A stretch of 64,000 nt of DNA, taken from contig JADBXZ010000036.1 of NCBI GenBank assembly GCA_020403265.1, positions 1-64,000 of the forward strand. The letters are read 5' to 3'. Under the pieces are notes generated by a model, which had not been told where the DNA came from, did no database searches, and saw only the letters and a list, made by a program, of their open reading frames with translations. This stretch comes from Bacteroidota bacterium (GTDB taxonomy: Bacteria; Bacteroidota; Bacteroidia; B-17B0; Aurantibacillaceae). Of this stretch, positions 46,016 through 56,190 are shown in pieces; the stretch's first letter is position 1, and each line of letters opens with the position of its first letter. Made by a program: the position numbers and the translations under genes.

Positions 46016-48370
46016 TTACTTTCCTTGCGCTTTTTGCATGGGGTTTTGCCCTGAGGATTGCCCTCTCGCTTTGCCTGAGTTATTTTTTTCCTTAAATAAA
46101 GTAAATTTACTTGGTGCAGTTTTAATTTTCCATAAATTATTACTTTCGTTGATGTCAGCAGTTTCGCGCATTGGATCTAACTGAATGCTAACAACCTTGT
46201 TTTTCTTTATAAACGTTTTAGTTACCTCATTTTCGTTTTTACGCCACACATAAGCATTAATGCGTTCAATGTCAGAAGTTCCATCTTCGTAGTTAAATTG
46301 AATTATTAAAGGTGTAACTAAGCCGCCTTTATTGGAAAATTTAACTTCGTAAATGTATTGATTTTCATAAGTTCGGTAGTCGCTTTCAGATAAAACATCT
46401 AAATTTTCATAGCGAGACTTAATTTCCTGCACCATCTTTGGCTCAGGTTTATAATGATAGTAAAAATCGCGAAGTGTTGTATCTATATCAATAAGTGGTT
46501 TTATGCCTGCTTTTTTATTGTTCAACTGTGTAATGTTTACAAATGGTTTTTGTGTGGAAGGATAATAATTTAAAGTATCTATTTTAACCGGCACTGCTTT
46601 TCCGTTTTGAAGAGCATAAGCTTTAACAGTATCTATACTCACATCAACAGGATCCGTGTCAAAAAACCAACCTCGCCAAAACCAATCTAAATCAACAGCA
46701 CTGGCATCTTCCATGGTTCTAAAAAAATCGGCAGGTTCAGGATGTTTATAGGCCCACTTGTTACAATATTGTTTGAATGCAAAATCAAACAACTCTCTGC
46801 CCATAACGGTTTCACGTAAAATGTTCAATGCTGTTGCCGGTTTCCCATACGCATTAGCACCAAAATTCACGATATTTTCGCTGTTTACCATAATTGGTTC
46901 CAGGTAATTTTTAGGCATACGCATATAGTCCGTAATTTTGTAGGCAGGCCCTCTGGCCGAAGGATAATTTGCGTCAAGTTCTTGCTCTGTTACGTATTGC
47001 ATAAATGTATTTAAACCCTCATCCATCCAACTCCATTGACGCTCATCACTATTAATAATCATTGGGAAAAAATTGTGACCCACTTCGTGAATGATAACCA
47101 TGATCATGCCATTTTTAGTTCCCTCTGTGTAGGTACCATCCTTCTCGGTTCTACCAAAATTAAAACAAATCATAGGGTACTCCATTCCATTTGCTGCTTC
47201 AATACTTTGTGCAACAGGGTATGCATATCTCACTGTATATTTACTATATGTTTTAATTGTATGTGCAACTACTTTTGTTGAGTATTTTCGGTACAAGGCG
47301 TATGCTTCTTTTGGATAGAAACTCATGCACATCACCTTTTTCCCGTCGTTATTAATGGCCATTGCATCCCATATAAATTTTCGCGAACTACCCCAAGCAA
47401 AATCTCTCACACTGTCTGCTTTAAAGATCCATGTTTTTGTTGTTGAACTTTTGTTTTCTTCGACTTTCTTTGCCTCTTCCAATAAAACTATTTCAACAGG
47501 TTCTGTTGAAGTTTGAGCCTTTTGCCATCTGGCTAATTGAGCCGGCGACAACACCTGCGCATAATTCTGACATTCTCCGGTTGAACAAACAACATGATCA
47601 GATGGAACAGTCATTTTTACCTTATAATTTCCAAAAGCTAATGCAAACTCGCCTCTACCGGTGTACTGCTTGTTTTGCCATCCATGAAAATCACTGTAAA
47701 CACACATCCTCGGAAACCATTGAGTCATTGTAAACAAACAATTTCCATCTTCCACAAAAGGTTCATAGCCTCCACGTCCTCCAAACTTAGTTCTCTCGAT
47801 CATTTTATAATGCCACTTAACAATAAACTTAAATTTTCCTTTGTTTAATAACGGCTTCGGTAAATCAATCCGCATCATGGTTTGATTAATTGTATATTTT
47901 AAAGGCTTGCCGGTTTCATCTGTAACAGCATCAATTTTGTCTCCTAATTCTTGTAAATGCTTTTTCTCAAGACCTTCAATTGCTTGAATTGTTAATGGTT
48001 CGCTTACTTTGTTTTCATCCCAGTAATGATTGTCACTTTTTGGGTCATGTTGATTTTCATCTAGTTGTAACCACAAATAAGGTAAAGATTCTGGTGCATT
48101 GTTATGGTATGTAACCGTTTCAGTACCAATGATTGATAAATTCTTCTCGTCTAATTTTACATCTATATCATAATCTGCACGTTGTTGCCAGTATTTAGCA
48201 CCCGGCGAACCACTGGCCGTTCTGTATTCATTTGGAGTGGGCAAAATGGTACCTAGTTGTTCAAACTTATTACCATGATTAGACTTGGGATTGTTTAGGA
48301 TGTTTTGAGAATTTAAATTAAAAACAATTGAGGTACACAAAACAAGAAATAATAGTTTACGCTTATACAT
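46016..48370 (-). CDS. M1-family zinc metallopeptidase, secreted
   Basis: A 784-aa aminopeptidase-like enzyme with signal peptide (to NLNSQ), an N-terminal beta-sandwich domain (about 60-270) and a thermolysin-like catalytic domain. The zinc site is complete: HEVGH (428-432) with the third ligand Glu451 in WMDEGLNTF. The usual GAMEN motif appears altered (EAANGMEYPMICF). The C-terminal part has beta segments and a low-complexity tail (GKARGQSSGQNPMQ) but no T9SS domain. A TATCTTTA box lies 17 bases upstream of the ATG. Confidence 0.9.
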   Translation of the reverse strand: MYKRKLLFLVLCTSIVFNLNSQNILNNPKSNHGNKFEQLGTILPTPNEYRTASGSPGAKYWQQRADYDIDVKLDEKNLSIIGTETVTYHNNAPESLPYLWLQLDENQHDPKSDNHYWDENKVSEPLTIQAIEGLEKKHLQELGDKIDAVTDETGKPLKYTINQTMMRIDLPKPLLNKGKFKFIVKWHYKMIERTKFGGRGGYEPFVEDGNCLFTMTQWFPRMCVYSDFHGWQNKQYTGRGEFALAFGNYKVKMTVPSDHVVCSTGECQNYAQVLSPAQLARWQKAQTSTEPVEIVLLEEAKKVEENKSSTTKTWIFKADSVRDFAWGSSRKFIWDAMAINNDGKKVMCMSFYPKEAYALYRKYSTKVVAHTIKTYSKYTVRYAYPVAQSIEAANGMEYPMICFNFGRTEKDGTYTEGTKNGMIMVIIHEVGHNFFPMIINSDERQWSWMDEGLNTFMQYVTEQELDANYPSARGPAYKITDYMRMPKNYLEPIMVNSENIVNFGANAYGKPATALNILRETVMGRELFDFAFKQYCNKWAYKHPEPADFFRTMEDASAVDLDWFWRGWFFDTDPVDVSIDTVKAYALQNGKAVPVKIDTLNYYPSTQKPFVNITQLNNKKAGIKPLIDIDTTLRDFYYHYKPEPKMVQEIKSRYENLDVLSESDYRTYENQYIYEVKFSNKGGLVTPLIIQFNYEDGTSDIERINAYVWRKNENEVTKTFIKKNKVVSIQLDPMRETADINESNNLWKIKTAPSKFTLFKEKNNSGKARGQSSGQNPMQKAQGK

Positions 48371-48440
48371 ATTTAAAAAGAAAGGATAAAGATAATTAAA
48401 ACTATTCTTTTAATTGTGCCTTCTATCTAGTTTTTCAACC

Positions 48441-48470
48441 ATAAAAAAAGTCAGTTATTTCTAACTGACT
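48441..48470 (-). terminator. Intrinsic terminator after lipoprotein gene 48492-49049
   Basis: A 9-bp stem AGTCAGTTA / TAACTGACT with a TTTC loop, followed on the minus strand by seven T. Confidence 0.85.
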
Positions 48471-48491
48471 GACTAATTTTGATTAAAAAAA

Positions 48492-49049
48492 TTATTGACA
48501 AGAAACGCTTCCGCTTAAAGAAACGGTTGGGAAATTAAAATTCTGTTGCACGCATTGAACACCAATACATTGTGCACTTATACCAGTTGTTGCAGTTTGA
48601 ACTACAACAGTGCCAGCCTTACCAAACCAAGTAATACCTGATGGTTGATTTGGAGCATTATCGATCTGAATAGAACATGCTGAATTTCCTACCGGAACAG
48701 AGGCAACTTGTAGCGTTGTGCTACCCATTGGTAAAATTGTACCAAAAGTAATGGTTACATTAGTAGTGCCATTGGTGCCCTTAACTGATAAACTGTTACT
48801 TGTTACACAAGCCGAGTTTAACCAACCACTGCCACCGGCAATTAATTGAGAGTTTGAAGTAGCAGGATTAGTAAGTGTGTTTGTGCCTGTTACAGTTTGG
48901 TTTCCAACATTAGGATTACCGGCCGTTCCAACAGCTTGTTCTTTATAAGTTGGGGTAATTGCACCATTGTCAGTCTTTTTTTTGCAAGCAAAGATGCTAA
49001 TTCCAATTACAGTAACTGTTATTATTGAGACAAGTAATTTCTTATTCAT
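48492..49049 (-). CDS. Hypothetical lipoprotein
   Basis: A 185-aa protein with a lipoprotein leader ending ISIFAC (Cys about 22), then a low-complexity linker rich in Asn, Thr and Gly and a beta-rich C-terminal part with five Cys. No family recognised. ATG at 49049 is used rather than a TTG two codons upstream. It has the best-formed promoter in the window, with direct repeats upstream, and a clear terminator; it therefore appears to be an individually regulated gene. Confidence 0.75.
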   Translation of the reverse strand: MNKKLLVSIITVTVIGISIFACKKKTDNGAITPTYKEQAVGTAGNPNVGNQTVTGTNTLTNPATSNSQLIAGGSGWLNSACVTSNSLSVKGTNGTTNVTITFGTILPMGSTTLQVASVPVGNSACSIQIDNAPNQPSGITWFGKAGTVVVQTATTGISAQCIGVQCVQQNFNFPTVSLSGSVSCQ

Positions 49050-49077
49050 AACCAAAATTGTTATTGAGTTAATAATT

Positions 49078-49107
49078 CAAAGCTAATAATTTTTTTTGAA
49101 TTAGACA
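49078..49107 (-). promoter_or_regulatory. Consensus Bacteroidota promoter of lipoprotein gene
   Basis: On the minus strand TTG (49107-49105), a 19-bp spacer and TAGCTTTG (49085-49078), an exact -33/-7 match. The ATG is 28 bases downstream. Confidence 0.7.
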
Positions 49108-49124
49108 AAAAATTGAGCCTTAAA

Positions 49125-49156
49125 TGATTGAAGCCTGTCTTTAATTGATTGAAGCC
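49125..49156. promoter_or_regulatory. Direct repeats upstream of lipoprotein promoter
   Basis: TGATTGAAGCC occurs twice (49125-49135 and 49146-49156), exactly 21 bases apart, i.e. two helical turns. A partial third copy (TTGAGCC, 49113-49119) touches the -33 region. Such tandem sites on one face of DNA suggest an activator. Confidence 0.5.
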
Positions 49157-49176
49157 CTGAGTATGGAGTTTTTCAA

Positions 49177-49713
49177 TTAATCGTTCTTTAACTTTCTTCC
49201 GCCCTTCAGCAATAATGCACTTATAAATGCCCCTGATACTCCAAGTAATAAAAGTGAAAATAACTTGCCTGTTGTAGCTTTGATAGCCGATAAACTACTG
49301 ATTTGTTCCTCAATAATTCCTGGTATCTGTTCAACTTTGAATTTAGCAGCGTTTTTTAATTGTAAATCCAACATATTTTGATAATGAACCGGTCCTTTAT
49401 AATAAGCTATTTGTTGAGGTAAAGAAATCTTAAACTCAATGTAATTGTACACAGCTGTTACTAAAAGGGCAACGGCAAAGGTTGTTAAAGCCATTCTAGC
49501 TGCTTCTCTGCCGCTTATTACACCTTCATAATCTCTCTTTTTAATCCAATAAATCGATATGAAAAAGAATGGAAATAATGCTAGAACGGATAAAATATGG
49601 GCAAAATTAAACCAAAAACGTTCAAATGTGAGGTTATTTACGAATAGCAAAAATTTAAAAAGTATATAAAGTATGCTGTAAATTAAACCTACGATTAACG
49701 CTTTTTTATTCAT
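49177..49713 (-). CDS. DUF4199-family membrane protein
   Basis: A 178-aa protein with four membrane helices (about 8-28, 38-57, 75-95 and 148-168) and a charged loop between the last two, as in DUF4199 proteins of Bacteroidota. Function unknown. It lies 35 bases downstream of rho on the same strand and may be cotranscribed with it. Confidence 0.8.
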   Translation of the reverse strand: MNKKALIVGLIYSILYILFKFLLFVNNLTFERFWFNFAHILSVLALFPFFFISIYWIKKRDYEGVISGREAARMALTTFAVALLVTAVYNYIEFKISLPQQIAYYKGPVHYQNMLDLQLKNAAKFKVEQIPGIIEEQISSLSAIKATTGKLFSLLLLGVSGAFISALLLKGGRKLKND

Positions 49714-49748
49714 TTTTAGAAATTATTAAATATTAGAAACCAATAAAA

Positions 49749-51341
49749 CTAACCGTTCATGCTTACTAAAAACTCTTCATTACTTTGAGTTCTTCTTAAT
49801 CTATCCAGTAAAAACTCCATGGCTTCTTGCGGATTCATGTCGCCAAGGTGTTTCCTTAATACCCATAAACGACTCAAAGTTTCTTTATCTACAAGTAAAT
49901 CATCACGACGTGTTGAGGAAGCCAACAAGTCAATGGCTGGATATATTCTCTTATTCGCCAATTTACGATCTAACTGCAATTCCATATTGCCGGTTCCCTT
50001 AAATTCCTCAAAAATAACTTCGTCCATTTTACTTCCGGTTTCCGTTAATGCAGTAGCTAAAATTGTTAAAGAACCTCCTCCTTCAATCTTACGTGCTGCG
50101 CCAAAAAAACGTTTTGGTTTATGTAATGCATTCGCGTCAACCCCTCCGGTTAATACTTTCCCACTGGCAGGTGAAACGGTGTTATATGCTCTTGCTAATC
50201 GCGTGATGCTATCCAATAAAATTACTACATCATGCCCACACTCAACTAAACGCTTGCTTTTTTCTAAAACTATATTTGCAATCTTAACGTGTTTTTCTGC
50301 GGGTTCATCAAAGGTGCTGCTCACCACCTCAGCCTTAACACTTCGTGCCATATCTGTTACTTCTTCCGGGCGTTCATCAACCAATAAAATTATCAAATAA
50401 ACTTCCGGATGATTCGCAGCAATCGCATTAGCTACATCTTTCAATAAAACGGTTTTACCCGTTTTGGGTTGTGCAACAATTAAACCACGCTGCCCTTTAC
50501 CAATTGGCGCAAACATATCCATTACCCTTGTGCTCAAGTTCTCCTGGCCGTGACCTGTTAATTTTAATTTCTCATAAGGGAACAAAGGCGTTAAATAATC
50601 GAACATTACACGATCCCTAACATACCCGGGTTCGCGTCCGTTAATTTTATCTACCTTAATTAGCGGGAAATATTTTTCGCCTTCACGAGGAGGCCTTACG
50701 CCACCGGTTACAACGTCACCCGGACGTAATCCAAATAGTTTAATTTGAGACTGAGATACATAAACATCATCAGGAGAATTTAAGTAATTATAATCTGAGC
50801 TTCTTAAAAACCCATAACCATCCGGCATCACTTCTAATACCCCTGTTGAGAAAACGATGTTATCAAAATTGTAATAAACTTTTTCGGGTTTTTTAACTTG
50901 TTCAACTTCTGTTTGATCCTTCTGGCCTTCGTTATTAACTTCCTCAGGTGCTTGAATTTCTGTTGCAGAACTGTTAATATTTTGTTCCTGCTCAGTTCCA
51001 GTATTTACAGTTTGCTGTTCAATTGCAGGCTCTTCTATTTCATTAACTAATGTTTCTGAAACGGTTTCTTCCGGAATTGGATCTAATTTTACCTTTCTTG
51101 GTCTTTTTTCCTTGGTGCTTTTGTCTTCCTTTTCAACTTTAACGCCAGCATTTTCGTTTTTAAGCTTTTTAGGGAATTTAGAAGCTATTTCGCTTGCAAG
51201 TGAAGAATTTGCAAGCTGTGCATCCACAATTTTCAGAACTAAATCTGCCTTGCTTAAACCCTTCGAATCAATGTCAAACCCTTTGGCAATTTCCTTTAAT
51301 TCAGGCAAAGCACGTGTGCCTAAGTCCAATACTTCAAACAT
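49749..51341 (-). CDS. rho: Transcription termination factor Rho
   Basis: A 530-aa hexameric RNA helicase that ends transcription. The Rho_N helical domain (1-50) is followed by an acidic low-complexity insertion (about 60-155, Glu/Gln/Lys-rich), then the RNA-binding OB domain ([20 protein letters not shown]) and the ATPase with Walker A AQPKTGKT (290-297), [11 protein letters not shown] and [15 protein letters not shown]. Such insertions are common in Bacteroidota Rho. ATG start. Confidence 0.97.
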   Translation of the reverse strand: MFEVLDLGTRALPELKEIAKGFDIDSKGLSKADLVLKIVDAQLANSSLASEIASKFPKKLKNENAGVKVEKEDKSTKEKRPRKVKLDPIPEETVSETLVNEIEEPAIEQQTVNTGTEQEQNINSSATEIQAPEEVNNEGQKDQTEVEQVKKPEKVYYNFDNIVFSTGVLEVMPDGYGFLRSSDYNYLNSPDDVYVSQSQIKLFGLRPGDVVTGGVRPPREGEKYFPLIKVDKINGREPGYVRDRVMFDYLTPLFPYEKLKLTGHGQENLSTRVMDMFAPIGKGQRGLIVAQPKTGKTVLLKDVANAIAANHPEVYLIILLVDERPEEVTDMARSVKAEVVSSTFDEPAEKHVKIANIVLEKSKRLVECGHDVVILLDSITRLARAYNTVSPASGKVLTGGVDANALHKPKRFFGAARKIEGGGSLTILATALTETGSKMDEVIFEEFKGTGNMELQLDRKLANKRIYPAIDLLASSTRRDDLLVDKETLSRLWVLRKHLGDMNPQEAMEFLLDRLRRTQSNEEFLVSMNG

Positions 51342-51498
51342 AGTTTAATTAAATAATATTTTTAATAGATAGAGAAATAATACTTTTTTTTAGATTAAAT
51401 AGTTGCAAGGAATTACAACTTCAATGAAATCGGATGCAAGTTTAAGAATTTTTTTGAATACAAAAAATAATTTTGAATATATTTTATACCTTTACCTC

Positions 51499-52653
51499 AT
51501 GAGGACCTTAAATAGTTTTTTACTCCTTTCTTTTGTTTTGTTCATAGTTACCAGCTGTAATAACAAATTAAAAGTTAATGCGCCTTATAAAGATATTCCA
51601 AATGTTTATGCAGTGTTGTGCCCGCAACAAACCGAACAAACCATTAGAATTAACAAAACTTTTTTAGGAGAGGGAGACGCCTTAGAAATGGCTAAAGTGG
51701 CAGATTCTATTAACTACCCTGCCGGCGAAATTACTGTTAGCTTAAACAGGTTTGTTAATGGAGTTCAGGTTAATGCAAGCTTACAGAGTCAAACAGTTGT
51801 ATTTGGTGAAAAGTTGATTGAAACCGCAGCAGGCAGTTTTAGCTCTAAACAAAGGGTTTATTTTACCAACGAAAAATTATACACCTCCGGTGAATACCAT
51901 CTAACAATAAAGAATAATCGAACTAATGAAATTTTCAAAGCTAAAGCCAATGCCATTGACAGTTTGCGCATTGCAGGCTTGCCTTCACCGTTCGATCCAA
52001 AATATTATCCTTTTCCAACACAAATATCTAATGATTCAGTAGCCATTAATATTGATTACTCCACTCCAAACAAAAAATATTCAATAATTTACAAGGCAAC
52101 TGAACCCGGTTTACAAGCCAGGGTTTACCAATTATCCATGCGTTTTCATTATTATGACTCTCTAAACGGAGCGCCAAGCAATTACAATTACGTCGAATAT
52201 TCCTTCTTAAATAAATACAACCCAAATGATCTTCAGAAAGTTCCCGGCTTAGGTGATTGTTTCGTTTCCGAATTCTTTGGTAATGATTTAACCAGTAGTT
52301 TAGGTTATGCATTTTCAAGAGTAAATACACCTTCCAACTTTATCAGAAGAAGAATTTACATGATACAGTATATCATTTCAACCAGCACCAGCGAATACTC
52401 TGATTACTTGCAGTATGCCAATCCATCTTTAAATGTAGCTCAGGAAAAACCGCTCTACACCAATTTTGAAGGTAAAAAAGCTTATGGCATCTTCACATTC
52501 AAAACCAGATGCAGCATCAATAAAAGAATTAAGCACGAGTATATTAACTACCTTGGCATCACTAAACCAACCTGTAATTACAATTTCTTTTTATTTGCAC
52601 TTCCAACCTCAACCAATGCACCCGGTGGTTACACCCCATTATTCTGCCAATAA
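51499..52653 (+). CDS. DUF4249-like lipoprotein
   Basis: A 384-aa lipoprotein with a clean lipobox (FIVTSC, Cys about 20) and a beta-rich body. The opening PYKDIPNVYAVLCPQQTEQT and the later GEYHLTIKNNRT fit the DUF4249 pattern (two beta-sandwich domains), which usually accompanies TonB receptors; none is adjacent here, so this is tentative. The frame extends 96 bases upstream, but a TACCTTTA box at 51487-51494 lies just before the ATG at 51499 and decides the start. Confidence 0.75.
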   Translation: MRTLNSFLLLSFVLFIVTSCNNKLKVNAPYKDIPNVYAVLCPQQTEQTIRINKTFLGEGDALEMAKVADSINYPAGEITVSLNRFVNGVQVNASLQSQTVVFGEKLIETAAGSFSSKQRVYFTNEKLYTSGEYHLTIKNNRTNEIFKAKANAIDSLRIAGLPSPFDPKYYPFPTQISNDSVAINIDYSTPNKKYSIIYKATEPGLQARVYQLSMRFHYYDSLNGAPSNYNYVEYSFLNKYNPNDLQKVPGLGDCFVSEFFGNDLTSSLGYAFSRVNTPSNFIRRRIYMIQYIISTSTSEYSDYLQYANPSLNVAQEKPLYTNFEGKKAYGIFTFKTRCSINKRIKHEYINYLGITKPTCNYNFFLFALPTSTNAPGGYTPLFCQ

Positions 52654-52753
52654 AACAGCGTTTTTGGCATACAATCCTCTGATTTTCAGTCGATTTATCA
52701 GTAATTAACAATCAAAAATGACAGTCTGACATTTTTATGACGGTTATTTGGCA

Positions 52754-52769
52754 TGGCACATTTATTGAT
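52754..52769 (+). promoter_or_regulatory. Sigma-54-like promoter element of dnaK
   Basis: TGGCAC, five bases, then TTGAT: the spacing GG-N10-GA differs from the sigma-54 consensus GG-N10-GC by one base. It would place transcription about 12 bases before the ATG. A direct TGACA repeat (TGACAGTCTGACA, about 52720-52732) lies further upstream. No TAnnTTTG box is seen. Confidence 0.35.
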
Positions 52770-52792
52770 AACTAATTGCCAAAATAACTAAT

Positions 52793-54703
52793 ATGGGAAA
52801 AATAATAGGAATAGATTTAGGCACAACCAATAGCTGTGTTGCTGTTATGGAAGGTAACGAAGCGGTTGTTATTGAAAATAGCGAAGGTAAACGCACCACG
52901 CCATCTGTTGTTGCATTTGTTGAAGGTGGTGAACGAAAAATTGGTGACCCTGCAAAAAGACAAGCAGTTACAAACCCAAAGAAAACTGTATACTCTATTA
53001 AACGTTTTATGGGTAGCTCATATGATGAGAGCTCAAAAGAAATAAGCAGAGTGCCTTACAGTGTTGTTAAGGGAGATAATAATACGCCCCGCGTTCAAAT
53101 TGATGACAGAAAATATACACCTCAGGAAATTTCGGCCATCATTTTACAAAAAATGAAAAAAACAGCCGAAGACTTTTTAGGAACTGAAATCACAGAGGCA
53201 GTTATTACAGTACCTGCTTACTTTAATGATGCACAACGTCAGGCAACTAAAGAAGCAGGAGAAATTGCAGGTTTAACCGTAAAACGAATAATTAACGAAC
53301 CTACTGCTGCTGCCCTTGCTTATGGCATGGACAAAAAAGGTAAGGATATGAAAATTGTTGTGTTTGACTGCGGTGGCGGTACACATGACGTATCTGTTTT
53401 AGAATTAGGTGATGGCGTTTTTGAAGTAAAAAGTACCGATGGTGACACTCACTTAGGAGGTGACGATTTTGACCAAGTAATCATTGATTGGTTAGCTGAT
53501 GAGTTTAAAAAAGATGAAGGTGTTGATTTACGTCAAGATCCAATGGCGTTGCAACGTTTAAAAGAAGCTGCTGAAAAAGCCAAAATTGAATTAAGTAACA
53601 CAACCAGTTCGGAAATTAATTTACCGTACATCATGCCGGTAAACGGAATTCCTAAACACTTAGTAAAAAGCCTGACCCGTGCTAAATTTGAACAATTAGC
53701 TGATAGCCTTATACAACGCACCATTGAGCCATGTAAATCGGCTTTAAAAAATGCAGGATTATCTACAACCGAAATTGATGAGATCATTTTAGTAGGTGGT
53801 TCAACCCGTATACCAGCCATTCAAGCAGCTGTAGAAAAATTCTTTGGAAAGGCTCCAAGCAAAGGTGTAAATCCTGATGAAGTAGTAGCTTTAGGTGCTG
53901 CTATCCAAGGTGGTGTATTAAGTGGTGATGTTAAGGACGTGTTATTGTTAGATGTAACACCACTAAGTTTAGGAATTGAAACCATGGGTGGTGTGTTAAC
54001 AAAGTTAATTGAAAGTAACACAACAATTCCAACCAAAAAATCGCAAGATTTCAGCACTGCGGCAGATAATCAGCCAAGTGTTCAAATTGTTGTGTATCAA
54101 GGTGAACGTCCGATGGCAAGAGATAACCGTAAATTAGGTGAATTTAACTTAGATGGTTTACCTCCTGCACCACGCGGAATTCCGCAAATTGAAGTAACAT
54201 TTGACATTGATGCCAATGGTATTTTAAATGTGAGTGCAAAAGATAAAGCAACTGGTAAATCACATAACATCCGCATTGAAGCGAAAAGCGGTTTAAGTCA
54301 GGAAGAAATTGACAAAATGAAACGTGAAGCTGAATTAAACGCTGATGCGGATAAAAAAGCCAAAGAAGAAATTGATAAATTAAACGAGGCTGACGGCATG
54401 GTGTTTCAAACCGAAAAGCAATTAAAAGAGTACGGCGATAAAATACCGGCTGAGAAAAAAGGTGCTATTGAAGCGGCCGTGAAAGAATTAAAAATGGCAC
54501 ATGCTGCGAAGGACCTTGCTAAAATTGAGATTCATTTAAAAGCCTTAAATGATGCTTGGGCAGCTGCTAGCGAAGATATGTATAAAGCACAACAACAAGG
54601 TGGTGCTAACAACACTAGCAATCCGCAGCAAGACGCAGCTTCAAACACCAATCAATCAACAGGTGAAAATGTAACTGATGTTGATTTTGAAGAAGTGAAG
54701 TAA
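52793..54703 (+). CDS. dnaK: Chaperone protein DnaK (Hsp70)
   Basis: A 636-aa ATP-dependent chaperone. The nucleotide-binding domain opens with [16 protein letters not shown] and contains [11 protein letters not shown] and [13 protein letters not shown]. The substrate-binding domain follows ([15 protein letters not shown]), then a helical lid and a Gln/Asn-rich tail ending DVDFEEVK. The phosphate-2 loop reads [12 protein letters not shown], with His where Phe is usual. grpE and dnaJ are not adjacent. It has its own terminator. Confidence 0.98.
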   Translation: MGKIIGIDLGTTNSCVAVMEGNEAVVIENSEGKRTTPSVVAFVEGGERKIGDPAKRQAVTNPKKTVYSIKRFMGSSYDESSKEISRVPYSVVKGDNNTPRVQIDDRKYTPQEISAIILQKMKKTAEDFLGTEITEAVITVPAYFNDAQRQATKEAGEIAGLTVKRIINEPTAAALAYGMDKKGKDMKIVVFDCGGGTHDVSVLELGDGVFEVKSTDGDTHLGGDDFDQVIIDWLADEFKKDEGVDLRQDPMALQRLKEAAEKAKIELSNTTSSEINLPYIMPVNGIPKHLVKSLTRAKFEQLADSLIQRTIEPCKSALKNAGLSTTEIDEIILVGGSTRIPAIQAAVEKFFGKAPSKGVNPDEVVALGAAIQGGVLSGDVKDVLLLDVTPLSLGIETMGGVLTKLIESNTTIPTKKSQDFSTAADNQPSVQIVVYQGERPMARDNRKLGEFNLDGLPPAPRGIPQIEVTFDIDANGILNVSAKDKATGKSHNIRIEAKSGLSQEEIDKMKREAELNADADKKAKEEIDKLNEADGMVFQTEKQLKEYGDKIPAEKKGAIEAAVKELKMAHAAKDLAKIEIHLKALNDAWAAASEDMYKAQQQGGANNTSNPQQDAASNTNQSTGENVTDVDFEEVK

Positions 54704-54735
54704 AAACTGCTAATTAGAGCTATAAACTGATTAAG

Positions 54736-54767
54736 AGCCTCTACAGCAATGTAGGGGCTTTTTTTTG
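54736..54767 (+). terminator. Intrinsic terminator of dnaK
   Basis: A 10-bp stem AGCCTCTACA / TGTAGGGGCT (one G-T wobble) with a GCAA loop, followed by eight or more T. Confidence 0.88.
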
Positions 54768-54797
54768 AAATAAAAGATTATTACCTTTCAGTTGAAA

Positions 54798-55247
54798 ATG
54801 AAATCAACCTTATTGAAAATATCACTTGGTCTTTTGTTCGGTTTATCATTAAACAGACTGCATTCACAATCGGTATTTCCCGAGTTTTTAAACGGCACCT
54901 GGAAAATAGAAAACGAAGAACATTTTGAACATTGGGATAAAATGAATAGCGAACAATTAAAAGGAGTGACCTATAAATTAATCCAAGGACGTGTTATTGT
55001 TGAAGAGTACAGTGAAATTGTTAAATCACCAAAGGGAATTGTTTACAAAGCAAGTCCGGTTGGGCAAAACAATGGCAAAACAATTGAGTTTAAACAAACT
55101 CGCTCTGATAGTTTGTTTGTATTTGAAAATCCCAAACATGATTTTCCAAAAAAAATCATCTATAAATTAATTAATGCAAAGCAAGTAGAGGTGAATATTT
55201 CAGATGGTGGTAAGAAAGTTGTTAATTATAAATTAGAGAAAATCTAA
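54798..55247 (+). CDS. DUF6265-like secreted protein
   Basis: A 149-aa protein with a signal peptide (to LHSQS) and a lipocalin-like small beta domain. FLNGTWKIENEEHFEHWDKM at the start and FENPKHDFPKKIIYK near the end match the DUF6265 family as I recall it. Function unknown. The ATG at 54798 is used; a TTG lies two codons earlier. A TACCTTTC box is 8 bases upstream. Confidence 0.75.
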   Translation: MKSTLLKISLGLLFGLSLNRLHSQSVFPEFLNGTWKIENEEHFEHWDKMNSEQLKGVTYKLIQGRVIVEEYSEIVKSPKGIVYKASPVGQNNGKTIEFKQTRSDSLFVFENPKHDFPKKIIYKLINAKQVEVNISDGGKKVVNYKLEKI

Positions 55248-55353
55248 ATTAAAATTATAGAATTTCTAATCACGAGTCCCTTAAATTTCAAACTACTGTT
55301 ATTTATTAATCACTACAGCTTTAAAGCGCTTCTAGTAAATGGAAGGTACTTTT

Positions 55354-56112
55354 TTATGGCTTTAGATAGGCATGTTTGGTAAAGTAAACTATATTACTAA
55401 ACCCTCTATTTAATCCATTTATTTCTTTAGAAAAAGAGTTTGCTAAGTTTACTCCAATAAATAAAGTTTGATTTGGATTTAAATTCGCTAAATCCGAACT
55501 GGTAAAAGCAATACTCATGGTATTGGAAGTTAAACTTCTATAAACTCCGGCACCTGAAGTATTTATTGTTAAATAGGACCCAGCCTGACAATTTGAAATA
55601 CCATTGATGTTTAAAGTAAACCCTGCTGATTTGCTAACCGTATCAGGTAATAAATTATAACCACTGTATTTAGGAAAATTAGACTGATAGCTTTCGCTAA
55701 ATGGTGTTACTGTACCACTTCCACTGACACTCCAACTCTGCATGCCATTAATTTGATTTGGAAAATTAGAATACATAGAATAAGTTTTATAAATAGAATC
55801 ATACGACAATGAAATAGTATTGAGACTTACATTACCAGCTTTAACATACGTTAAAGGTATAGAAGAAAAAGAGCTTTCATGAAAATTAGCAACAGCACTA
55901 CTATCTTTAAATATAACATTATTGATTAGCTTAATATTGTAGGTTGCTTTTAATATACATGTTGCACCGCTTAAACCGGTATTATATCCTACGGGAACAG
56001 TAGGGTCTTGATAAGTTGGCGTAGAGGATTTATCAGAAGTGGATTGGTCTTTTTTGTTACATGCAAAAAAAACAATTATTATTCCCAAAACGATTATAAA
56101 AGACTTTTTCAT
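55354..56112 (-). CDS. Hypothetical lipoprotein
   Basis: A 252-aa lipoprotein (IVFFAC, Cys18) with a Ser/Thr-rich linker and a beta-rich body; no known family recognised. The segment LPDTVSKSAGFTLNINGISN resembles LPNTISKSNDLVINTGIFSN in the next gene upstream, so the two are probably distant paralogues. It lies 78 bases after that gene on the same strand, at the end of fibre operon B. Confidence 0.7.
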   Translation of the reverse strand: MKKSFIIVLGIIIVFFACNKKDQSTSDKSSTPTYQDPTVPVGYNTGLSGATCILKATYNIKLINNVIFKDSSAVANFHESSFSSIPLTYVKAGNVSLNTISLSYDSIYKTYSMYSNFPNQINGMQSWSVSGSGTVTPFSESYQSNFPKYSGYNLLPDTVSKSAGFTLNINGISNCQAGSYLTINTSGAGVYRSLTSNTMSIAFTSSDLANLNPNQTLFIGVNLANSFSKEINGLNRGFSNIVYFTKHAYLKP

Positions 56113-56190
56113 AGTTAACTTATGTTTAATTTTTGATTAGTTAATAATATTGATATTGTTTTGGTCAATTTAAGAAGCTAATAAAATTGT

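Noticed and set aside
47431-47733. 100-codon frame antisense to the M1 peptidase
   Set aside because: Overlaps the catalytic gene on the other strand and has no protein-like features.
49819-50400. Long 193-codon open frame antisense to rho
   Set aside because: It mirrors the rho reading frame, has no protein-like composition and no promoter; rho is certain on the other strand.
51403-51498. Upstream extension of the DUF4249-like lipoprotein gene to a TTG start
   Set aside because: The lipoprotein signal begins at the ATG at 51499 and a promoter-like box lies within the extension.
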